The position numbers and the translations under genes were made by a program. Below are positions 6,482-10,635 of a stretch of DNA of 10,635 nucleotides, piece after piece. Below the pieces are notes generated by a model. That model did no database searches, was not told where the DNA came from, and saw only the letters and a program-made list of their open reading frames with translations. Position 1 is the first letter of the stretch, and each line of letters begins with the position of its first letter. This DNA is from a bacterium (GTDB lineage Bacteria; SZUA-79; Acidulodesulfobacterales; Acidulodesulfobacteraceae): contig JAJZLA010000027.1 of assembly GCA_021803845.1 (NCBI GenBank), positions 1 through 10,635 of the forward strand. The letters run 5' to 3'.

Positions 6482-8137
6482 ATGGTTTGTTATATGAAAA
6501 ACATATCCAAAAAAACCAAAATTAGCATTTTATCCGCTCCATTATCTTTTATTGCGATTTTCTTCATTTTTACCGCAATATTTATCTTAGGATATCAGGG
6601 CGGTTTAAAGGCTTACGCCGAAGGGTTGAATAGAGGAATAACTCTCATTCAGTATTCTTCCCAGACGTCGTCTTATTACTATACCGGCATATGGAACGGA
6701 CAAACTGTTTATTTGAAGCTAGTTCCCAATGTTACCGTCGAATCCCTGCCGGATGCGACACTCGTGGGAACTCTCTCGGACTTTTATACCAATCAGCCAT
6801 CTTATCTTTCTCCGCCGTATGCCGAACTTAACGGGGAAAATATGAACGTGTGGACTGCTCCCTCGGAATTCCCCGGAGAATATGTCGTGCATAACGGAGA
6901 CGAAGGTTCTCAGCCCATATACGGAACATGGATAATTGTCGGGTCGGAAGCCGCTATTCCAACGCCGCCCACTCAGCCGCCGTTGCCATATCCTCAGTCT
7001 TCATATTATCCGCCCCCGGTCGTATCTCCGCCCCCTCCGGCAAACGTAACCGTCTCGACGCCGTATTTTATCGTTTCTATAGGCGAGGGAGTGGGTGTGT
7101 ATTATATGCCTTCTATTGCGGGATTTGTTTTTAGTTACAACGGACTTTATTTTAGCTGGATAAATAATGCGTGGGAATATTCTAATTATTCTTACGGCCC
7201 ATGGCTGCCTTTAACGCCGGTTATCGTTCTTCCGCCTCCGCTTTTATACGGCCCTCCGCCCCCCGTTTTTGCTTACAAGCCTTATTTTTTGTGGTGGAGA
7301 AGGCGCATAGGTCCATGGTACCGCGTATATCATCCTGCATGGTGGCATAGGCACCGCTTTTATATCAGACATTATAGAATATGGCAAAGACGCGTACTGC
7401 CGTTTTATATCCGCCATCCGTTTTACCATGGCAATATGCGCAGGATAATAAGACCTGCGGGCGGAAGGTTTATTTTTCCAAAAGGGGTTCATCCTGTAAT
7501 CGGCAGAGGAGGGCGGGAGATATACCCGCCGCATATAAGACCGGTTCCGTTCAGAAGACCTCACGCGCCCGTGAGATTCAGACCGGTAAGGCATTTTAGG
7601 CCCGTTAAACCGGTTATGCCGGCGAGGTATCCGCACCCGGCTCCTCCTCCATATCCGGTTCGCGGCGTCCATCCGCCTGTCCGCCCGTTTCGCCCAATCA
7701 GACCTCCCGTCGTTAAGCCGCCTTCCGGTCCGGTTTACACCACCGGTCCGATAATGAAACATCCTAAAGGAGTTTATAGGGGCATAGGCATTCCCCTCCA
7801 TAAGCCGGTAAATAAGAAGCCGCCCGTTTACCGTTATGCACCTTCAAAGCCGGTTAGACGCCTGCCTGTACAGGCGCCTCCAAAACAGAAGTTCAGACAT
7901 GTAAGGCAACCACAACCAAGGTTCGCAGCTCCGCCGAACAATTTTTACCATCAGGCAGGCCGTCCAAATATGTTCCGTCCGCCAAGCCCCGCCAGGACTG
8001 CGCCCAAACGTCATTCGCCTATAATACATCGGAGGAAGCGCAATAATTTCGCATTTCCGAGTATAAAAGGCAGACCCGCGCCTCATCCTCGTCCGCAAGG
8101 TCCGCAAAGGCGAAGGAAGAAGAAAAAAATAAAATAA
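6482..8137 (+). CDS. Exported Pro/Arg/His-rich basic protein
   Basis: 551 residues from the ATG at 6482; the ATG at 6494 is equally possible and gives a neater signal peptide (MKNISKKTK then a hydrophobic core). Neither has a Shine-Dalgarno. The hydrophobic segment covers about 14-38 and is followed by AYA-E, a signal peptidase I type site after residue 46. Residues 47-160 are a Tyr/Thr-rich domain. Proline clusters begin at 160. Residues about 200-245 have an aromatic module (SYNGLYFSW, GPWLPL) seen in proline-rich exported proteins with W-Y-R motifs. From about 270 to the end the chain is very rich in Arg, Pro, His, Tyr and Trp, ending in a Lys run, so its pI is extreme. It is probably periplasmic or surface-bound and partly unfolded; binding of polyanions or metal through the His residues is a guess. 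No enzyme motif is seen. Confidence 0.75.
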   Translation: MVCYMKNISKKTKISILSAPLSFIAIFFIFTAIFILGYQGGLKAYAEGLNRGITLIQYSSQTSSYYYTGIWNGQTVYLKLVPNVTVESLPDATLVGTLSDFYTNQPSYLSPPYAELNGENMNVWTAPSEFPGEYVVHNGDEGSQPIYGTWIIVGSEAAIPTPPTQPPLPYPQSSYYPPPVVSPPPPANVTVSTPYFIVSIGEGVGVYYMPSIAGFVFSYNGLYFSWINNAWEYSNYSYGPWLPLTPVIVLPPPLLYGPPPPVFAYKPYFLWWRRRIGPWYRVYHPAWWHRHRFYIRHYRIWQRRVLPFYIRHPFYHGNMRRIIRPAGGRFIFPKGVHPVIGRGGREIYPPHIRPVPFRRPHAPVRFRPVRHFRPVKPVMPARYPHPAPPPYPVRGVHPPVRPFRPIRPPVVKPPSGPVYTTGPIMKHPKGVYRGIGIPLHKPVNKKPPVYRYAPSKPVRRLPVQAPPKQKFRHVRQPQPRFAAPPNNFYHQAGRPNMFRPPSPARTAPKRHSPIIHRRKRNNFAFPSIKGRPAPHPRPQGPQRRRKKKKIK

Positions 8138-8281
8138 AGCAATAATATATAGTTAATAATATAGTTATAGGTGTATTTTTCTATCGTAAATTAAAAAATT
8201 GGGACGTAAATAGCCATCATATCGATGCTGCCTTGGTCGGCGCTCAATCAAAATAGGCAAAAATCTTAAAGGGAAATATAA

Positions 8282-8911
8282 ATGAAAAAACTTTTTATTT
8301 CTATTGCGATAATGCTTTTGCCGTTTATTCTTTCGGGTTGTCCCGTTACGGTTTTGCTATCCTCAATGCCCGGAAAGGTTAATTTGGCATATATCCCCAA
8401 ACCTAATGTCAAGCCTTTAGCGGGGTCTAAGAATATAGCCGTCCATGTTGCCGTGTCTGACTTAAGGAAGTATAAAAAGGTCGGCAATAAGAGGATTTTC
8501 CCTTCGGATATAGTAATGGCGGCAATTTATTCAAAACAAAACATTGCCTATGTATTTAAAACTGCTTTAGAAAAAGAATTAAAGGCAAAAGGCTTTAAAA
8601 CGGGGTCTGGCTCCAACGCTAATGTAAATGTTCTTGCCGATATTACATACTTTTATAACAACTATGGAATTGGCTTCATGTCGCAGAGCGCCGTCGCTAA
8701 AATTGCATTTTCCGTTAATGTGGTTAATAAGGAGGGAAAGATTATATATTCCAACAGTTATATCGCACATGGGAAATTAAGCGGCACAGGGGTTATTATC
8801 GGCAGCAGCATGGATGCCGGAATTGCTCTAAATAAGGCGCTGAAGAAGGGCATAAAAAAATTATTCTCCGACAGGAACTTTATAAATTCTCTTCTTAGCG
8901 CTAAACAATAA
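8282..8911 (+). CDS. YajG-family lipoprotein, copy 1
   Basis: 209 residues, close to the roughly 190 of E. coli YajG. A lipoprotein signal peptide ends in LSGC with Cys20; the next residue is Pro, not Asp, so outer-membrane sorting is likely. The body follows the YajG pattern: a strand with VAVSDLRK and VGNK (about 56-70), EKELKAKGF on the amphipathic helix (about 97-105), then ADITYFYNN, SAVAKI and a C-terminal helix with ALKKGIKKLF. The cellular role of YajG is not established. The gene has a modest AAGGGA site eight bases before the ATG. It converges on a paralogue at 9193-9801; by eye roughly 40 percent of positions agree, including DLRK, VGNK, EKEL, FYNN and SAVAK. Retention of both suggests they are not redundant. 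Confidence 0.8.
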   Translation: MKKLFISIAIMLLPFILSGCPVTVLLSSMPGKVNLAYIPKPNVKPLAGSKNIAVHVAVSDLRKYKKVGNKRIFPSDIVMAAIYSKQNIAYVFKTALEKELKAKGFKTGSGSNANVNVLADITYFYNNYGIGFMSQSAVAKIAFSVNVVNKEGKIIYSNSYIAHGKLSGTGVIIGSSMDAGIALNKALKKGIKKLFSDRNFINSLLSAKQ

Positions 8912-9010
8912 CGTAAATTTATTATATTTTTATAATTTGCAACAATATCGTTTTACTCAAAATTGCCGATAGAAATCTCTAAAACGGCCTTAAGATTATA
9001 TGAACACTGG

Positions 9011-9030
9011 ATTCCTGCTTACGCAGGAAT
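9011..9030. repeat. Short palindrome of the ATTCCTGC / GCAGGAAT type
   Basis: ATTCCTGC (9011-9018) and GCAGGAAT (9023-9030) form a perfect 8 bp stem with loop TTAC. With its flanks CTGG and GAC it matches the widespread bacterial palindrome family that gives the spurious peptide WIPAYAGMT when translated. A second, inverted copy forms the stem at 9069-9135. Confidence 0.75.
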
Positions 9031-9068
9031 GACTTTGTGGATATTTAACTTTGCACCCAACGGGTGTC

Positions 9069-9135
9069 ATTCCCGCATATCTTTTGCCTGCGTTTATCAA
9101 AGCATGTCTTTGATGCAGGCAAAAGATGCGGGAAT
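9069..9135. repeat. Long nested hairpin inside the MITE-like element
   Basis: ATTCCCGCAT (9069-9078), a 2-base bulge and CTTTTGCCTGC (9081-9091) pair with GCAGGCAAAAG (9115-9125) and ATGCGGGAAT (9126-9135), 21 pairs in all. Its apex holds another stem, ATCAAAG 9096-9102 with CTTTGAT 9108-9114. As DNA it could extrude a cruciform; as RNA it would be a very stable hairpin. Confidence 0.75.
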
Positions 9136-9192
9136 CCAGTGTTATTAAAACATTGCAATATTTTTAATAATTTCTATCGGCAATTTTGGGTT

Positions 9193-9801
9193 TTATTTTG
9201 CTTGCAGTAAAGCCGCGGTAAATTTAGGGTCATTAAACAAGATATTAACCCCGTTCTGCAGCGCGCGATTCAGAGCCACTCCAGCATTACTTCCCGATGC
9301 AATCATAATGCCGCCATTTTCGCCTGTCGCAAAAATTTTACGGTGGAATAACTGCTCGCCTTGCTTGTTCTTTACGATAACCGTCATATTTAATTTAGCT
9401 ACGGCACTGCCGGAAATAAATCCCATATTGAAGTTGTTATAGAATTTCGTAATGCCGACATTAACTAAGACAATAGCGTTTTTCCCAATTTTAAAGCCGC
9501 GCGCCTGCAGTTCTTTTTCAATGGCATTACGGACAGTGCCGGCCACGTTTTTCTTGGCATAAATCGGCGCCATTACCATGCCGAAGCCGTTTTTCTTGTT
9601 GCCGACCCTCTTATTCTTGCGCAGGTCTTGAACGTGAACCCCGACAATTACATTACGAGCCGCCTTTAATTTCCTTACGTTGTTCTGCGGTCCATAGTGC
9701 AAAGGAACGGATGATGTAGTTAGAGCACACCCGCTAAGTATCGGTATAACAAGTAAAGTTGAAATAACAACAATAAAAGTTTTATTAATTTTATTAATCA
9801 T
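9193..9801 (-). CDS. YajG-family lipoprotein, copy 2
   Basis: 202 residues, read leftward from ATG at 9799-9801. A GGGAGG site (9810-9815) lies eight bases before the start and fixes it. The signal peptide ends in LSGC with Cys25 followed by Ala, consistent with outer-membrane sorting. The body repeats the YajG-type features of its paralogue: VQDLRK, VGNK, APIYAKKNVA, EKELQARGF, FYNN, SAVAK and a C-terminal LF.D..F..ALLQAK. The N-terminal third after the Cys is the most different between the two. The TAA stop lies inside the TTTTA that borders the MITE-like element, so the insertion lies exactly at the 3' end of the gene. A terminator-like hairpin (9855-9882) lies in its 5' leader region. Confidence 0.8.
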   Translation of the reverse strand: MINKINKTFIVVISTLLVIPILSGCALTTSSVPLHYGPQNNVRKLKAARNVIVGVHVQDLRKNKRVGNKKNGFGMVMAPIYAKKNVAGTVRNAIEKELQARGFKIGKNAIVLVNVGITKFYNNFNMGFISGSAVAKLNMTVIVKNKQGEQLFHRKIFATGENGGIMIASGSNAGVALNRALQNGVNILFNDPKFTAALLQAK

Positions 9802-9854
9802 ATTGAAATCCTCCCTTATTAACTAAAACTAATTAATTAAAGTAAAGCGCAAGC

Positions 9855-9882
9855 AAAAACAGGGCGGGGAAAACCCGCCCTG
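9855..9882 (-). terminator. Intrinsic terminator in the leader of YajG copy 2
   Basis: Read on the minus strand, CAGGGCGGG pairs perfectly with CCCGCCCTG (stem 9860-9868 and 9874-9882, five-base loop) and is followed by TTTTT. Plus-strand sequence after the stem has no T run, so it acts leftward. It lies about 53 bases upstream of the ATG at 9801. No gene feeds into it from the right within the window, so it either ends a small RNA or conditionally ends the lipoprotein's own leader. Confidence 0.65.
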
Positions 9883-10255
9883 AATGCTTAAATGCTGTGC
9901 GTTATTTGTTGCTTCTTTATATATCTTTTTTAACAACCGGAAACTTTAATAGAATTTTAGTCTTGACTTTGGGGAATAGTTTAAAGTCCTACAAAGTGCT
10001 CTATAGCTAATTGTCAGGGTGGGGGGGTGTCCACTATGATTAGCTGTTTATTGTAAAATAAAAAAAGGCTTCTATGTAAAAACCTTGATTTCATAATTAA
10101 CCCCAGTGCTTATAAAGAGGTTAAGCTTAAATAAATAACTATTTATTAAGTATTTGATAAGTATATTCTAAATTTATACCACATTTTTTAAAAAAAGCAA
10201 ATTTAGAAATATCCTAATTTATTTTTTACCAAGTTTAAATAAGGATTTACCGACA
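9883..10255. other. Gene-free stretch with a G-rich tract
   Basis: No gene is seen on either strand. A tract GGTGGGGGGGTGT at 10018-10030 is framed by the inverted repeat AGCTAAT (10005-10011) and ATTAGCT (10039-10045). TCTTGACTTT at 9961-9970 matches 330-339 at the other end of the window, also near a G tract. TTAACC and GGTTAA (around 10098 and 10121) can pair weakly. The combination may be the remains of a mobile-element end; nothing else is supportable. Confidence 0.4.
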
Positions 10256-10270
10256 ATCGGCAATTTTGGG
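10256..10270. repeat. Solo copy of the MITE terminus
   Basis: ATCGGCAATTTTGGG is identical to 9176-9190, the right end of the element at 8956-9190, in the same orientation. No partner end is found nearby. It ends 13 bases before the -35 box of the tRNA promoter. A 15-base exact match is unlikely by chance, so this is probably a remnant or one-ended copy. Confidence 0.6.
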
Positions 10271-10283
10271 ATTAAAATCGTTA

Positions 10284-10313
10284 TTGACAAAATAAAAGGA
10301 TTAATAGTAATAT
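10284..10313 (+). promoter_or_regulatory. Promoter of the tRNA-Val gene
   Basis: A perfect TTGACA (10284-10289), 18 bp spacer, and TAATAT (10308-10313). Transcription would start about 10320, some 18 bases before the mature tRNA 5' end, a normal leader for RNase P processing. Overlapping TATATT at 10313-10318 makes the exact -10 uncertain. Confidence 0.6.
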
Positions 10314-10337
10314 ATATTAGTTTAATTTCCAAATTTT

Positions 10338-10413
<76 letters not shown>

Positions 10414-10508
10414 ATTTAAAGGAAAGAGGATTTAAAAGGTAGCAAATTATTTATTACCTATTAACGCGTAAATCCAACTGGTAGTCCGCATGAATACAAA
10501 ACCTCTAT
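10414..10508. other. Spacer between tRNA and the right-edge ORF
   Basis: No coding signal. GGATTTA (10428-10434) and TAAATCC (10469-10475) can pair around a small inner AGGTA/TACCT, a weak hairpin with no T run after it. No clear tRNA terminator is seen. Confidence 0.4.
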
Positions 10509-10635
10509 TTAAGAGTCATTCCTACCGGCATAATACAATAACACTTTTAATGATAAAATATCGGTTTTAATGTTGTCTAAATCGTTTTCTTTTTCTTTTT
10601 TTTCTATTTTTTCGTAAGCAAATTTTTTAATTGCA
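10509..10635 (-). CDS. Partial hypothetical protein, C-terminal end, right edge
   Basis: Read leftward from the window edge, an open frame of about 42 codons ends at TAA (10509-10511). The visible tail is a highly charged Lys/Glu segment (YEKIEKKEKENDLDNIKTD) followed by a hydrophobic strand or helix, SLKVLLYYAGRNDS. The charge pattern suggests a coiled coil or amphipathic helix. The start lies outside the window. The family is not recognisable. The T-rich plus strand lowers confidence because a Lys/Glu frame can arise by chance there, but the absence of stops and ordinary codons such as GAC, ACC and GCC favour a real gene. Confidence 0.5.
   Translation of the reverse strand, partial: AIKKFAYEKIEKKEKENDLDNIKTDILSLKVLLYYAGRNDS

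Larger units (their letters stand above)
8956..9190. mobile_element. MITE-like element with terminal inverted repeats
   Basis: A 235 bp non-coding unit fills the gap between two convergent genes. Its ends are inverted repeats of 21 bp with one mismatch; the identical core is 19 bp (8958-8976 and 9170-9188), inner part TTGCCGATAGAAAT. TTTTA flanks both sides (8951-8955 and 9191-9195), a possible 5 bp target duplication; the right copy contains the TAA stop of the minus-strand lipoprotein gene. A subterminal inverted repeat, AACACTGGATTCC (9003-9015 with 9131-9143), and two inner hairpins follow. No transposase is encoded, so movement would need one in trans. It could also act as a bidirectional 3' end for the two genes. 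Confidence 0.6.

Noticed and set aside
7244..7801. Long minus-strand ORF inside the Pro/Arg-rich gene
   Set aside because: It is an antisense shadow of GC-richer Pro/Arg codons; the plus frame has a signal peptide and sensible domain layout.
8963..9148. Plus-strand ORF of 61 codons containing HWIPAYAGMT
   Set aside because: It lies wholly inside the MITE-like element and its peptide is the familiar spurious translation of the ATTCCTGC/GCAGGAAT palindrome; it uses the inverted repeat itself as its start.
10018..10030. G-quadruplex
   Set aside because: There is one long G run with only one other GGG run beside it; four separate runs needed for a standard quadruplex are missing.
10428..10475. 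Hairpin GGATTTA/TAAATCC as a tRNA terminator
   Set aside because: The loop is long, the stem is AT-rich and short, and no T run follows.

Overview
This 10.6 kb window is AT-rich bacterial chromosome with widely spaced genes. The hosts of these genes have two membranes: three products carry lipoprotein boxes, two of them belong to the YajG family of Gram-negative lipoproteins, and another exported protein follows. ATA is common for Ile and intergenic DNA is very AT-rich. I see no taxonomic marker that fixes the lineage; a low-GC proteobacterium-like organism fits. No phage, CRISPR, toxin-antitoxin or complete transposase gene is visible.

Left part (1-3842): the 3' end of an unknown small ORF is followed by a c-di-GMP block. 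The first gene (620-1444) is a PAS-GGDEF diguanylate cyclase with an intact active site. Its 5' part is decayed: remnants of a sensor segment, a membrane helix and the start of the PAS domain lie in shifted frames between about 381 and 619. The second gene (1518-3842) has its own extended -10 promoter. It encodes GAF, a degenerate GGDEF with a retained inhibitory site, a complete EAL phosphodiesterase domain, and a C-terminal zinc-binding (CZB-like) domain. The pair would make and degrade the same second messenger.

Middle (3843-8137): a 475 bp gene-free stretch with inverted and tandem repeats ends in a clear promoter straddled by a 10 bp inverted repeat, a likely operator. It drives a lipoprotein with a Gly/Ser tether, a beta-sandwich-like module and six Vgb/NHL-type propeller repeats. 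A second transcription unit follows. Its leader starts at an extended -10 and ends in an intrinsic terminator only a few bases before the ATG of an exported Pro/Arg/His-rich protein, which has no visible Shine-Dalgarno.

Right part (8138-10635): two paralogous YajG-family lipoprotein genes converge on a 235 bp MITE-like element. The element has 21 bp terminal inverted repeats, a possible 5 bp target duplication (TTTTA) and nested palindromes. A solo copy of its 15 bp terminus lies about 1.1 kb away, just before the promoter of a complete tRNA-Val(GAC) gene. A truncated minus-strand ORF runs off the right edge.

Functionally the window reads as c-di-GMP signalling next to cell-envelope and exported proteins of unknown job. 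The strongest points for follow-up are the decayed cyclase, the zinc-domain phosphodiesterase, the two leader terminators and the MITE between the lipoprotein paralogues.
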